A DNA stretch of 64,000 bases, taken from Actinomadura sp. NAK00032 (lineage in GTDB: Bacteria > Actinomycetota > Actinomycetes > Streptosporangiales > Streptosporangiaceae). The translations under genes were made by a program, and so were the position numbers. The DNA is taken from positions 6,696,001-6,760,000 of the forward strand of contig NZ_CP054932.1 in assembly GCF_013364275.1 (NCBI RefSeq). The letters are read 5' to 3'. Below are positions 41,138 to 50,195 of this stretch, piece after piece (positions within the stretch are counted from its first letter, which is position 1; each line of letters begins with the position of its first letter). The notes beneath the pieces were generated by a model. It ran no database searches. It was not told the origin of the DNA and saw only the letters and a program-made list of their open reading frames with translations.

Positions 41138-42445
41138 ATGAGCAAGAGCCAGACCAGGGTCGTGGTGACCGGTCTCGGTGCAACGACCCCACTCGGCGGA
41201 GACCTGCCGTCGACCTGGTCCGCCCTGCTCGCCGGAGAGTCCGGGGTCCGGAAACTGGACTGGGAGGACGTCGACCGGCTACCGGTCCAGTTCGCGGCGA
41301 CGCTGAAGGTCCAGCCGGACGAGGTCCTGCCGAAGCAGGCGATGCGCCGCCTCGACCGCAACCAGGCGATCGCGCTGATCTCCGCGCGCGAGGCCTGGGC
41401 CGACGCCGGGTTCGCGCCGTCCGCCGGCGGCAAGCCGCAGAAGGGCATGGAGAAGGCCGGCGTGGACGGCGGCTACACCGTCGACGGCGAGCGCCTCGGC
41501 GTCGTGTTCTCCAGCGGTATCGGCGGCCTGCACACCGCGCTCAACAGCTACGACGTCTACCGCGAGAAGGGCTGGTCGCGGGTCTCGCCCTTCACCGTCC
41601 CGATGCTGATGCCGAACGGCGCCTCCGGGCACGTCGGCATCGAGTTCGGCGCGATGGCCGGCTCGCACGCCCTGGTCAGCGCCTGCGCGTCCAGCGGCGA
41701 GGCCGTCGGCTACGCCATCGACATGATCCGCGCGGGCCGCGCCGACGTGGTGATCTGCGGCGGCACCGAGTCGTGCATACACCCGTTGCAGATGGCCTCG
41801 TTCGGCGCCATGCGCGCGATGTCGACCCGCAACGAGGCGCCGGAGCGCGCGTCCCGCCCCTACGACAAGAACCGCGACGGGTTCGTCCTCGGCGAGGGCG
41901 CCGCGGTGCTGATCCTGGAGTCGGAGGAGCACGCCCGCGCCCGCGGCGCCCGCGTCCACGGCATCGCGGCTGGCTGCGGCTACTCCGGCGACGCCTACGA
42001 CATCGTCCTGCCGGACCCGAGCGGCGCCGGGCAGGCCAAGGCGATGCAGCGCGCGCTGAAGGACGCCGGGCTGGAGCCGGCCGACATCGTGCACATCAAC
42101 GCGCACGCCACCTCCACCCCGGCCGGCGACGTGGCCGAGCTCGCCTCCATCAAGGCGGGCCTCGGCGAGGACGCCGCCCGCCAGGTGGCCGTCACCGCCA
42201 CCAAGTCGATGACCGGGCACCTGCTCGGCGGCGCCGGCGCGCTGGAGTCGGTGTTCACCGTCCTCGCGCTGAAGGAGGGGCTGATCCCCTTCGTCGCCAA
42301 CCTGGAGGAGCTCGACGACGAGGCCGACCTGGACATCGTCCGGGACGAGCCGCGCAAGATCTCCGACGGCCCGGCGGCGGCGCTGAACAACTCGTTCGGC
42401 TTCGGCGGCCACAACGTCTCGGTCGCCTTCCAGCGCGCCCTCTGA
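41138..42445 (+). CDS. fabF: 3-oxoacyl-ACP synthase II FabF
   Basis: This 435-aa elongation condensing enzyme has the Cys183-His323-His361 triad intact (SACASSGEA, NAHATSTP, MTGHLLGG). It elongates beta-ketoacyl chains using malonyl-ACP. It is the last gene of the cluster and is followed by a clear terminator hairpin. Confidence 0.96.
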   Translation: MSKSQTRVVVTGLGATTPLGGDLPSTWSALLAGESGVRKLDWEDVDRLPVQFAATLKVQPDEVLPKQAMRRLDRNQAIALISAREAWADAGFAPSAGGKPQKGMEKAGVDGGYTVDGERLGVVFSSGIGGLHTALNSYDVYREKGWSRVSPFTVPMLMPNGASGHVGIEFGAMAGSHALVSACASSGEAVGYAIDMIRAGRADVVICGGTESCIHPLQMASFGAMRAMSTRNEAPERASRPYDKNRDGFVLGEGAAVLILESEEHARARGARVHGIAAGCGYSGDAYDIVLPDPSGAGQAKAMQRALKDAGLEPADIVHINAHATSTPAGDVAELASIKAGLGEDAARQVAVTATKSMTGHLLGGAGALESVFTVLALKEGLIPFVANLEELDDEADLDIVRDEPRKISDGPAAALNNSFGFGGHNVSVAFQRAL

Positions 42446-42464
42446 CCCGCACGCACGACGAGCG

Positions 42465-42502
42465 ACGGCCCGGCGAGCCTCATGGCTCACCGGGCCGTTT
42501 CT
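42465..42502 (+). terminator. Rho-independent terminator after fabF
   Basis: A near-perfect stem runs from ACGGCCCGGCGAGCC (42465-42479) to GGCTCACCGGGCCGT (42484-42498) with a TCAT loop. It is followed by TTCT. The stem and the short T-run end the fab operon about 20 nt past the fabF stop. Confidence 0.85.
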
Positions 42503-42648
42503 CATGCCGTGCGCTCGGCCGGCGCCGCCCGGCGGCGGCCGTCGTCGGCCCGCCGTTCGTCAGCGGGGCGCGGCGGGGCGTGCGCGTTGCGGGGCGGGCA
42601 CGCTCCGGCCGGCCCCGCGCCGGGCTGCGGCGCGCGGGCCGGCGGGGC

Positions 42649-43143
42649 TCAGACGGCGGCGTGCAGCCAGCGGACGGGGGCGCCGTCGCCGGCCCGGCGG
42701 AAGGGCTCCAGCTCGTTGTCCCACGGCGTGCCGAGGAGGCGGTCGAGCTCGTGCTCCAGCGTGGTCTTGCCGACCGCCGCGTTGGCCATGACGGAGCGGA
42801 GCCGGTCCTCGGGGACGAGGATGTCGCCGTTGGCACCGATGACGCCGGAGAAGACCCCGAGGGACGGGGTGAAGCTGAACCGGACGCCGTCGGTCCCGGG
42901 CGTGGGGTCCTCGGTGGCCTCGAACCGCACGAGCTTCCAATTGCGCAGCGCCGAGGTGATGCCCGCGGCGGTGCCGGGCCTGCCCTCCCAATGCAGCTCC
43001 GCGCGCAGCGTTCCCGGCGCGGCCGCCTGATCAGCCCACTCAAGGGAAACGGGCACACCGAGAACACCTGCGGCGGCCCACTCGATGTGCGGGCTCAGCG
43101 CAGGCGGCGCGGAGTGGACGTAAAAGACGCCACGTGCGGTCAC
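42649..43143 (-). CDS. DUF3145 family protein
   Basis: This 164-aa protein is of the conserved actinobacterial DUF3145 family (FYVHSAPPALSPHIEWAAAG; WKLVRFEATEDPTPG; ELEPFRRAGDGAPVRWLHAA). The function is unknown. The family typically sits next to the fab cluster, as here, convergent with fabF. It starts at GTG 43143 with an AGGAGGT Shine-Dalgarno sequence. Confidence 0.85.
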   Translation of the reverse strand: MTARGVFYVHSAPPALSPHIEWAAAGVLGVPVSLEWADQAAAPGTLRAELHWEGRPGTAAGITSALRNWKLVRFEATEDPTPGTDGVRFSFTPSLGVFSGVIGANGDILVPEDRLRSVMANAAVGKTTLEHELDRLLGTPWDNELEPFRRAGDGAPVRWLHAAV

Positions 43144-43477
43144 CGGACCTCCTGGATCTGTACCGAGGCTCGTCTTCCCCTACGGCCTCGTACGTCCCAA
43201 GTCGGCGTCCGCGTCCCTCATTGTGCATCATCGGCCCGTCTGGCACCACCGTGAGTTCCTTGTTTATCGAACGCTTGACCACGCGATGCGCGCCGTTCAC
43301 CGGGTCCGAGCGACAAGGGTAGGCCCTCGGAGGACGGTCCGCGACGAAAGCACGCAACCCGGCAAGGCCGGCCGCACCCCCTCGACGGCGGGCACTTTCC
43401 GTTCGTTTCCCGTGACGGTACGTCGCCGATCCGGCAGCATGAGCGCGGAGCGACGGCCAAGGCGGAGGCGAGGACGG
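43144..43477. other. Divergent intergenic region before the sigma/CHAT locus
   Basis: Between the DUF3145 start and the S8-remnant start I see no gene. A moderately AT-richer segment around 43225-43275 (TTGTGCATC, TTGTTTATCGAAC) is the best promoter candidate. No strong palindrome stands out. Confidence 0.4.
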
Positions 43478-44014
43478 ATGTTCGACCAGCAGGCGCGGAT
43501 CGAGCGGATGCTCGCGCGGCATCCCGACGCGGTGGTGGTGGAGCCGCTGCCGGGCCGCCCGGCGCTGATCCGGCGGGACGAGATCCTCGTCGCCGGGCGG
43601 GACGCCGGCGCCGCCGAGGACCTCCTGCGCCGCTGGTCCGACGCGCGGCAGGACGAGCGCGGCGTCTCCCGGCTGCGGCTGCGCGCCCCCGCGAAGGTGG
43701 ACGTGTGCGAGGTCGCGGCGATGCTGGCGGCGGGCGGGCCCGGCCGGGGCGCGCGGTCCCGGCGGCTGAGCGCGGCGCCGAACCACCTCGTCCTCGGTCA
43801 GCCGATGTGGTGGAGCGGGCCCGCCGACCTGCCCCGTCCGGCCGCGCCCGTGCCGGCGCCGGAGGCCGTCCCGGCCCGACGGGAGGTGACGGTCGCGATC
43901 CTCGACACCTGGGCGTCGTCATCGACTCGCAAAACGATACTGACAGTCAGCGTTCGATGGCATAGGGTCAGCAATAAGCGGGGGGCCTCGGGAGGAGACT
44001 TCGGTGGCCCATAA
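43478..44014 (+). pseudogene. Truncated S8 (subtilisin-like) peptidase remnant
   Basis: The 178-codon frame has a prodomain-like region (about residues 1-110) and a Pro-rich linker (about 115-135). It then enters the first strand of a subtilase domain, VTVAILDTW, with the catalytic Asp at 143 but Trp in place of the usual Gly. Immediately after, the similarity ends and the frame runs through AT-richer sequence into the following gene. The His and Ser motifs are absent. So the peptidase body has been deleted, or a short prodomain-only protein remains. Its position at the head of a sigma factor/TPR-CHAT operon makes it a likely former member of that system. Confidence 0.55.
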
Positions 44015-44528
44015 GGACGGAACGGACGAGCTGGTGGTCCGGGCGCGCGGCGGCGACGGTGACGCGTGGGCCCGGCTGGTCGAGTTGCACAGCGCGCTGC
44101 TGTGGTCGATCGCCCGCTCGCACGGGTTGAACGACGCCGACGCGGGCGACGTGGTGCAGACGACGTGGCTGCGGCTGGTGGAGCGGATCGACGGGTTGCG
44201 GGACCCGGCGGCCACCGGCTGCTGGCTGGCCACCACGGCGCGGAACGAGAGCCTGCGGCTGGTGCGGCGCAGGAGCCGCGACGTGCCGCTGGTGCCGGCG
44301 CCCCGGCGGCCGGAGCCGGGCCCCGAGCGGGTCGTCGCCGACCGCGACCGGCTCGGCCGGGTCGGCACCGCGCTCGACACGCTGCCGCGCCGCTGCCGGA
44401 CGCTGCTGCGGCTGTTCGCGCTGGCGCCGAGCCACGCGGAGCTGGCCGCCGCGCTCGGCATCCCGGTCGGCAGTGTGGCGCCGACCCGGGCGCGCTGCCT
44501 GGACGCGCTGCGGAGGCTCGTCCCGTGA
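44004..44528 (+). CDS. ECF-like RNA polymerase sigma factor of the CHAT-associated operon
   Basis: This 174-aa sigma70-family factor has region 2 (about residues 10-85: ARLVELHSALLWSIARSHGL, DVVQTTWLRLVERI and the DNA-melting-type WLATTARNESLRLVRRR) and region 4 (about 120-170: LPRRCRTLLRLFALAPSHAE and GIPVGSVAPTRARCLDALRR). Length and layout fit an extracytoplasmic-function sigma. Its stop overlaps the GTG of the next gene by 3 nt (GTGA), and that gene overlaps the TPR-CHAT gene the same way. It could be regulated by proteolysis through the CHAT protein, which is an inference. Confidence 0.85.
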   Translation: MAHKDGTDELVVRARGGDGDAWARLVELHSALLWSIARSHGLNDADAGDVVQTTWLRLVERIDGLRDPAATGCWLATTARNESLRLVRRRSRDVPLVPAPRRPEPGPERVVADRDRLGRVGTALDTLPRRCRTLLRLFALAPSHAELAAALGIPVGSVAPTRARCLDALRRLVP

Positions 44529-44974
44529 ACGACGACGAGCTGATGTCCGGGGTCCGGGACGCCTTCGAGGTCCTGGACCCCGTGCCGGCGGACGTGCTGG
44601 CGGCGGCGCGCGCGTCGATCGCGTGGCGGCTCCCCGCGGCGGTGCTGGCGGAGCCGGCGCACGACCGCAGCGGCCGGGCGGCGGCCGGGGTGCGCGGCGG
44701 GCCGGGCCGGGAGGTGACGTTCGCCTGCCCCGGCCGGGAGGTGGAGATCGAGGTGGCCGAGCACGGCCGGGAGCGGGAGATCACCGGACGGCTCGTCCCG
44801 TCCGCGCCGGCCCTCGTCGAGGTCCGGCACCGTGACCTGCCGCCGGGCGGGATCAGCGCGCGGACCGAGCCGGCCGGGCTGTTCTGCGTTCCGCGCGTCC
44901 CGGAGGGGCTGGTCAGCCTCGTGTTCCGGCTGGAGGACGGCTCCTCGATCGTGACGAGCTGGATCGACCTGTGA
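44525..44974 (+). CDS. Small protein with C-terminal beta-sandwich, between sigma factor and CHAT protease
   Basis: I do not recognise a named family for this 149-aa protein. The N-terminal ~45 residues look helical and charged (MSGVRDAFEVLDPVPADVLA) and could contact a sigma factor. The C-terminal ~80 residues resemble a carboxypeptidase-regulatory or transthyretin-like fold: REITGRLVPSAPALVEV, then TEPAGLFCVPRVPEGLVSLV and RLEDGSS. The GTG starts inside the sigma stop and its own stop overlaps the next GTG, giving fixed stoichiometry with both neighbours. An anti-sigma or substrate/adaptor role is plausible but unproven. Confidence 0.7.
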   Translation: MNDDELMSGVRDAFEVLDPVPADVLAAARASIAWRLPAAVLAEPAHDRSGRAAAGVRGGPGREVTFACPGREVEIEVAEHGREREITGRLVPSAPALVEVRHRDLPPGGISARTEPAGLFCVPRVPEGLVSLVFRLEDGSSIVTSWIDL

Positions 44975-47478
44975 CGGGGCGGGACGAGAGCGCCCTGCTG
45001 GCGATGGCGGCGATGGACCCGGCGACCGCGTCGGCGCGGGCGCGCGAACTGCTCGACGCGGGCGGCGGCGTCCTCGCGTTGCGGGTCGCCGGGCTGGCGG
45101 CCAAGGAGCTGGGGCGGCTGGACGAGGGCATCGCCTGCCTGGAGCGCGCCCTGCGCCTCGCCGAGGGCTATGCGGCCGCGCAGGTGCGGATGAACCTCGT
45201 CGGCCTGCTCACAGCGCGCGGTGACGTCACCCAGGCCCTCGCCCAGGCCGATGAGGCGCGACCCGTTCTGCGCGGCCGTGACGCGGACAGGCTTGCCGCG
45301 AACCAGGCATGCGCCCTGGCCCGCGCCGGACGGCTGGACGAGGCCCACGCGGTCGCTGAGGCCGCCCTGCCCCGGTTACGCGAAGGGCATGACCCTGCCG
45401 CGCTGAACGGCCTCCTCACGAACCTGGGTCTGGCGTGCGCCTTTCGCGGTGACTACGACGGCGCTGAAGAGGCCCTGGCGGAGGCCGTCGCCGTGGGCGA
45501 GGCGGCTGGGCTGCGTCATCAGACGGCCATGTCGAAGGGCAATCTGGCCTTCGCCGTGTCGCGACGTGGGGACGCCCCGCGCGCGCTTCGCCTCTTCGCA
45601 GAGGCCGAACCGGGCCTGACCGGTGAACGTCTGGCGCAGTGCCGCTTCGACCAGGCGGAGACCCTCATCATGGCGGGTCTGCCGGATGAGGCACGTCCCG
45701 TCCTGACCGCCGCCTTGGACGCGGCCATGGCGAACGGCTACGGGTGCGATGTCGCGGACGGTTTCCTGCTCCTCGCCCACGCCGAACTCGCCGACGGCAA
45801 CCCGGAGGACGCCACCGCCGCGGCCGAGCACGCCCGCACCATGTTCGCCGAGCAGGAGCGCACGGGATGGATGCTGCTGGCCGAGCACGCCTTGCTCAGG
45901 GCCAGATGGGCGTCCGGTGAACGCTCCCCGGTCCTGCTCCGTTCGGCGGCGGCGACGGCCGAGCGGCTGGAGGGCGGCGGCTGGGCCGACGCCGCCGACG
46001 AGGCCCGCATCGTGGCGGCACGGGTGGCGCTGGAGCTGGGCAGGCCCGCCGGGCACCTGCTGTCCTCCGTCGGGCGTTCGCGCGGCCGTGCGTCCAGCCA
46101 GATCGCCGCCTGGCACGCCCTGGCCCTCGAACGCGCCGCCCGGCACGACCATGAGGGCGCCGTGGCCGCCGTCGACGCGGGGCTGCGGGTGACCGAGGAG
46201 CACGCGGAGGTGCTCGGCGCGCTCGACCTGCGCGCCCGCGCGGCGGGGTTCGCCGCCGAGCTGGCGGGGCTGGGCCTCGGCCTGGCCCGTTCGGCGGAGG
46301 AGCTGCTCGCCGTCGAGGAGCGGCGCCGGGCGATCGCGCGCCCGGTCCGGGTCCGCCCGCCCGCCGATCCCGAGCGCGCCGCCGCGCTGGCCGCCCTCCG
46401 CGCGCTGAGCACCGACCACACGGCCGACACCGCGCGCGGCGGCGGGCCGTCCGTGCTCGCGCCGGACATGGTGGCGCTGGAGGCGCGGATCCGGTCGCGG
46501 ACGCGGCGCCGCCCGTCCGGCGCCGCGCCGCCCCGCACCGCCGATGCCGCCGAGATCGCCGCGGCGCTCGGCGGCCGGGTCCTCGTCGAGCTGGTCGAGG
46601 CCGGTGGCGAACTGCACGCCGTCACCGTCGCGGACGGCCCGCCGCACCGCCACCTCCTGGGGCCGTGCGACGGCGTCGGCCGCGAGACCGGCCTCCTCCG
46701 CTTCGCCGCGCGCCGCCTCGCCGAGCGGGACGACCCGCAGGCCCTCGCGACCCTCACCGGCGCGGCGGAGCGCCTCGACCGGCTCGTGCTCGGCCCGCTG
46801 AGCCCCGTCCTCGGCGACCGCGAGCTCGTCGTCGCACCGACCGGCGCCCTGCATGGCCTGCCGTGGGCGGCGCTGCCGTCACTGGTCGGACGGCCCTTCA
46901 CGGTCGTCCCGTCCGCGAGGGCCTGGCTCCAGGCCCAGGCGGCGGCCCCTCCCGCTGGGCACACCGTTCTCGTCGCGGGCCCTGATCTGCACCACGCCGA
47001 GCGGGAGGTCGCCGCGCTCCAGCGACTCCACCCGCAGGCGCGCGTCCTGATGGGTGCGCAAGCGCGCGCGGAGACCGTCCGGGACGCTCTGGACGGCGCA
47101 TGCCTCGCCCACATCGCCGCCCACGGCGAGTTCCGCGAGGGCAACGCCCTGTTCTCGCGGCTGCGCCTCGCCGACGGCCCGCTGATGGTGCACGACCTCG
47201 ACGAGCTGGCCGCTCCGCCGCACCTGGTCGTGCTGTCGGCTTGCGACATCGGCCGCGCCGGGGAGGGCGACGCGGTCCTCGGCATGGCCGGCGCGCTCCT
47301 CGCCCTCGGCACCGCCACGGTGATCGCCAGCGTCGCGCCCGTCCGCGACGAGGCGACCCCGGAGTTCATGGCGGCCTTCCACGCCGCCGTGGCGTCCGGC
47401 CGCCGCCCCTCCGAGGCCCTCGCCGCGCTCCCCCGCACCCCGGCCACCACCGGCTTCCTGGCGATGGGCGCGGGGTGA
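44971..47478 (+). CDS. TPR-CHAT domain protease (caspase-like)
   Basis: This 835-aa protein has an N-terminal array of TPR-like helices (about residues 15-430) and a long linker. The C-terminal CHAT protease domain (about 530-835) belongs to the caspase clan. The catalytic pair is intact: His718 in HIAAHGEF and Cys758 in VVLSACDIG. The fold core continues with GAGEGDAVLGMAGALLALG-like helices. No TM is seen, so it is cytosolic. It is translationally coupled to the two upstream genes. The TPRs likely bind a trigger or partner, and the protease may cleave the middle protein or free the sigma factor. Counterparts in type III-E CRISPR systems (Csx29 with Csx30 and CASP-sigma) use this logic. Confidence 0.88.
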   Translation: MTGRDESALLAMAAMDPATASARARELLDAGGGVLALRVAGLAAKELGRLDEGIACLERALRLAEGYAAAQVRMNLVGLLTARGDVTQALAQADEARPVLRGRDADRLAANQACALARAGRLDEAHAVAEAALPRLREGHDPAALNGLLTNLGLACAFRGDYDGAEEALAEAVAVGEAAGLRHQTAMSKGNLAFAVSRRGDAPRALRLFAEAEPGLTGERLAQCRFDQAETLIMAGLPDEARPVLTAALDAAMANGYGCDVADGFLLLAHAELADGNPEDATAAAEHARTMFAEQERTGWMLLAEHALLRARWASGERSPVLLRSAAATAERLEGGGWADAADEARIVAARVALELGRPAGHLLSSVGRSRGRASSQIAAWHALALERAARHDHEGAVAAVDAGLRVTEEHAEVLGALDLRARAAGFAAELAGLGLGLARSAEELLAVEERRRAIARPVRVRPPADPERAAALAALRALSTDHTADTARGGGPSVLAPDMVALEARIRSRTRRRPSGAAPPRTADAAEIAAALGGRVLVELVEAGGELHAVTVADGPPHRHLLGPCDGVGRETGLLRFAARRLAERDDPQALATLTGAAERLDRLVLGPLSPVLGDRELVVAPTGALHGLPWAALPSLVGRPFTVVPSARAWLQAQAAAPPAGHTVLVAGPDLHHAEREVAALQRLHPQARVLMGAQARAETVRDALDGACLAHIAAHGEFREGNALFSRLRLADGPLMVHDLDELAAPPHLVVLSACDIGRAGEGDAVLGMAGALLALGTATVIASVAPVRDEATPEFMAAFHAAVASGRRPSEALAALPRTPATTGFLAMGAG

Positions 47479-47513
47479 CGGGGCGCGGGGTGACGGGGCC
47501 GGTGGGGGCAGGG

Positions 47514-48398
47514 TCAGGCGTCGCCGGTCGCGACGGGGTTGGACGGGTCGCTCACCCAGTCCGACCAGGAGCCGACGTAGAGGGCGGCGGGGATGCCGGC
47601 GAGGTTGAGGGCGAGGATCTCGTGGGCGGCGGTCACCCCGGAGCCGCAGTAGGCGCCGACGTCGAGGGCGTCGGTGGCGCCGAGTTGGGCGAACCGCTCG
47701 CGCAGCAGCCCGGGCGGCAGGAAACGGCCGTCCACGCCGACGTTCCCGGACGTGGGAGCGTTCCTGGCCCCCGGAATGTGACCGGCGACCGGGTCGATCG
47801 GCTCCTGCTCGCCGCGGTACCGCTCGGCGGCGCGGGCGTCGAGCAGGACCCCGGCCTTCGCCAGCTCGGCGGCGCCCTCCGCGTCGAGCACGGGCAGTCG
47901 GCCCGGGTTGGCGATGAAGTCGCCCGGCTTCACCTCGGGGTCGGCCGTGCTCAGCCGGTGGCCCGCCTCCGTCCAGGCGCGGTAGCCGCCGTCCAGGACC
48001 CGCACCCGGTCGTGCCCGAAGTAGCGCAGCGACCACCAGACGCGGGCGGCGGAGGTGGAGTCGGCATCGTCGTACACCACGACCAGGCTGTCGTGCGACA
48101 CGCCGGCGCGGCGCATGGCCGCCTCGAAGACGGCGGGCTCGGGCAGGGGGTGCCGCCCGGCGCTCCCGGGCGGGCCCGCCACATCGCGGTCGAGGTCGAC
48201 GAACGCGGCACCGGGCAGGTGCCCCTTGCGGTAGGACTCGATCCCCGGCGGACCCGCCAGATGCCATCGGACGTCCAGCAGGACCACGGGCGCCTGCCGC
48301 CGGAGCAGCCGGTCCAGCGCGGGCACTTCGATGAGAGGGTGCACACGGCCAGTTTGCGCGTAAATGCCCTGATTAGGGAGGGGCGAATCCTGGTTCAT
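47514..48398 (-). CDS. Two-domain sulfurtransferase (rhodanese/3-mercaptopyruvate type)
   Basis: This protein of about 294 aa has tandem rhodanese domains. The N-terminal one is inactive-type, and the C-terminal one has the persulfide Cys in the loop AYCGSGVTAA. Family motifs FVDLDRDVAG, VVYDDADSTSA and SWSDWVSDPSNPV are present, and the length is usual for SseA-like enzymes. CGSGVT fits mercaptopyruvate or thiosulfate sulfurtransferases. The start at 48398 is uncertain, because a GTG at about 48344 begins closer to the homologous N-terminus and neither has a clear Shine-Dalgarno sequence. It is cytosolic. Confidence 0.88.
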   Translation of the reverse strand: MNQDSPLPNQGIYAQTGRVHPLIEVPALDRLLRRQAPVVLLDVRWHLAGPPGIESYRKGHLPGAAFVDLDRDVAGPPGSAGRHPLPEPAVFEAAMRRAGVSHDSLVVVYDDADSTSAARVWWSLRYFGHDRVRVLDGGYRAWTEAGHRLSTADPEVKPGDFIANPGRLPVLDAEGAAELAKAGVLLDARAAERYRGEQEPIDPVAGHIPGARNAPTSGNVGVDGRFLPPGLLRERFAQLGATDALDVGAYCGSGVTAAHEILALNLAGIPAALYVGSWSDWVSDPSNPVATGDA

Positions 48399-48415
48399 CT
48401 CATATCCGCTGGGTG

Positions 48416-49528
48416 TCAGGGACGGGACGTGGCGAGCAGCGGCACGAGCTGCTCCGCCGGGACGAGGGAGCCGTGCATGCCGACCATCCGGTTCAGCCAC
48501 GGTTCCCGCTCGGACGCGACGATCGCGAGGTCGGAGTACGGGACGGCGATCACGTCGCCGATGCGCTCGCGCATGCCGTCGCCCAGGGGGCCGAACCAGC
48601 CGTCCGCCACGGCCCGCTCGCGCGGGACGACCCAGGCGCGGTCGCCGAGCACGGCCGTCCAGGCGGCGAGGACGTCGTCGTGGGCGCCGGGCTCGCTGTA
48701 GACGTAGCGGGCGCGGGCGTCCCCGCCGAGGAGCGCGACGCCGTCCCGCAGCTCGGGGACGGTGTCGACGTCCACGCGCTCGGACGGGTCGACCATGCCG
48801 TGGTCGGCCGTCACGTACAGGGCCGTGCCGGGCGGCAGCACCGCCGCGATCTGCTGGACGAGCACGTCCACGAACCGCAGCTGGTGCCGCCAGTCGGCGG
48901 ACCCGACCCCGAAGCGGTGGCCGGTGCCGTCGAGGTCTGCGTGGTACGCGGTGACGTAGGCGCGCTCACCGCGGCGCAGCGCCGCCTCGGCGCGCCCGAC
49001 GAGCTGCCCCAGGCCCTCGGCGGATAGGTACTCGGCGCCGCGGGCGGTCGCGCGGCTCAGCCCCGACCGCTTGTGCTGGCGCAGCGAGACGTAGCCGACC
49101 TCGACGCCGTCCGCCGCCGCCCGCTCGTACGCGGTCGGGACCGGCTGGAACACCGCCGGATCCGGGTCGTCGTCCTTCCAGTGCAGGCAGTTCAGCAGCC
49201 GGCCGGTGCCGGGCACCGCGACCTGCAGCCCCAGCAGCCCGTGCCCGCCGGGCGGCGCACCCGTCGCCAGCGAGGCCAGGCTGGTGACCGTCGTCGCCGG
49301 GAACCCGGCCGTGATCGGGCCGCCGTCCATCGCGTTCAGGAAGGGGGCCTCGTCCGGATGCGCCCTGAGCTGCTCCCAGCCGAGCCCGTCCACGAGCAGG
49401 ACGCACGCGCGCGGCAGCTCGGGCAGCCCCAGCACGTTCACCGCGCCGGGGACGCCGAGCGCCGCCAGCACCGACCCGGGAAGATCGGCGAGCGCCCCCG
49501 CCCCGTACCGAGGTACCGGAACCTCCAT
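48416..49528 (-). CDS. Nucleotide pyrophosphatase/phosphodiesterase-like (alkaline phosphatase superfamily)
   Basis: This 370-aa cytosolic protein is of the type I phosphodiesterase/nucleotide pyrophosphatase family. Metal ligands and nucleophile are visible in LLVDGLGWEQLR, the FPATTVTSLASLATG nucleophile Thr region, YHADLDGTGHRFG, and VTADHGMVD. The start ATG at 49528 overlaps the stop of the DUF5998 gene (TGATG). The pairing with DUF5998 recurs in actinobacteria. The substrate is unknown, and nucleotides or sugar nucleotides are likely. Confidence 0.88.
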   Translation of the reverse strand: MEVPVPRYGAGALADLPGSVLAALGVPGAVNVLGLPELPRACVLLVDGLGWEQLRAHPDEAPFLNAMDGGPITAGFPATTVTSLASLATGAPPGGHGLLGLQVAVPGTGRLLNCLHWKDDDPDPAVFQPVPTAYERAAADGVEVGYVSLRQHKRSGLSRATARGAEYLSAEGLGQLVGRAEAALRRGERAYVTAYHADLDGTGHRFGVGSADWRHQLRFVDVLVQQIAAVLPPGTALYVTADHGMVDPSERVDVDTVPELRDGVALLGGDARARYVYSEPGAHDDVLAAWTAVLGDRAWVVPRERAVADGWFGPLGDGMRERIGDVIAVPYSDLAIVASEREPWLNRMVGMHGSLVPAEQLVPLLATSRP

Positions 49529-50109
49529 CACCGAGCGGTCGCCGCCGAGAGCTCCTCCGCGAACGCCAGGACCTGGGTGACCGCGTCGGCGCCGTCGGCG
49601 GCCTCGCTGACTCGCAGGGACAGGTCGTCGGCGGTGACGCTGCCGGTGTAGCCGTGGTCGGCCTCGCAGTTCTCGTCGCCGCACGTGGCGGGTTCGAGGT
49701 CGATGTGCGCGATCGCGCCCCAGCCGATGGTCAGCACGACCTCGGTGGGCGGGACGCCCGGCACGTAGGACGCGGGGTCCGGGACGACGCGGGTCACCGC
49801 GACCGACTGGACGCGTTCCAGCTTGACGGCCTCGGTGGTGGTGGACGCGTGCGGCTGGGCCATCCCCTCGCCGGGCGGGTGCTCGTCGGTGTGGCACACC
49901 AGCAGCCGGGTCGCGGACAGCACGAGCACCGTGACGTGCCGCCGCACCTCCATCGCGGGGTCGAAGGTCGCCTCGTGGTGCACGACGTAGGCGACGACGG
50001 GCTCGTCGCCGACGGCCGACTCGACCGCGTCCGCGACCAGGGCCGGGTAGTAACCGCTGCGCTCGATCGCCGTGCGCAACCCGCTTGCGGTCGCTCGGGT
50101 TTCCCTCAT
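49528..50109 (-). CDS. DUF5998 family protein
   Basis: This 193-aa conserved actinobacterial protein (YYPALVADAVESAVGDEPV; HHEATFDPAMEVRRHVTVLV; TCGDENCEADHGYTGS) has an odd Cys pair in ATCGDENCEADH that may bind metal. The function is unknown. Its stop overlaps the downstream phosphodiesterase start, so the two are co-translated. The neighbourhood of this pair and the Pat-like enzyme at 50527 is conserved in streptomycetes, by my recollection. Confidence 0.78.
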   Translation of the reverse strand: MRETRATASGLRTAIERSGYYPALVADAVESAVGDEPVVAYVVHHEATFDPAMEVRRHVTVLVLSATRLLVCHTDEHPPGEGMAQPHASTTTEAVKLERVQSVAVTRVVPDPASYVPGVPPTEVVLTIGWGAIAHIDLEPATCGDENCEADHGYTGSVTADDLSLRVSEAADGADAVTQVLAFAEELSAATAR

Positions 50110-50195
50110 GGCCCCATCCTGCCCTGTCCGTGGCGGCCGCGCACATGACGGCCCGGCGCGCGGTCATTCGCGCGCCCGCGGGGTAGGTGGGGGGC

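Noticed and set aside
44971..47478. A CRISPR-linked CHAT protease (Csx29)
   Set aside because: No CRISPR repeats or cas genes lie within the window. The CHAT protein is instead fused into a sigma factor operon.
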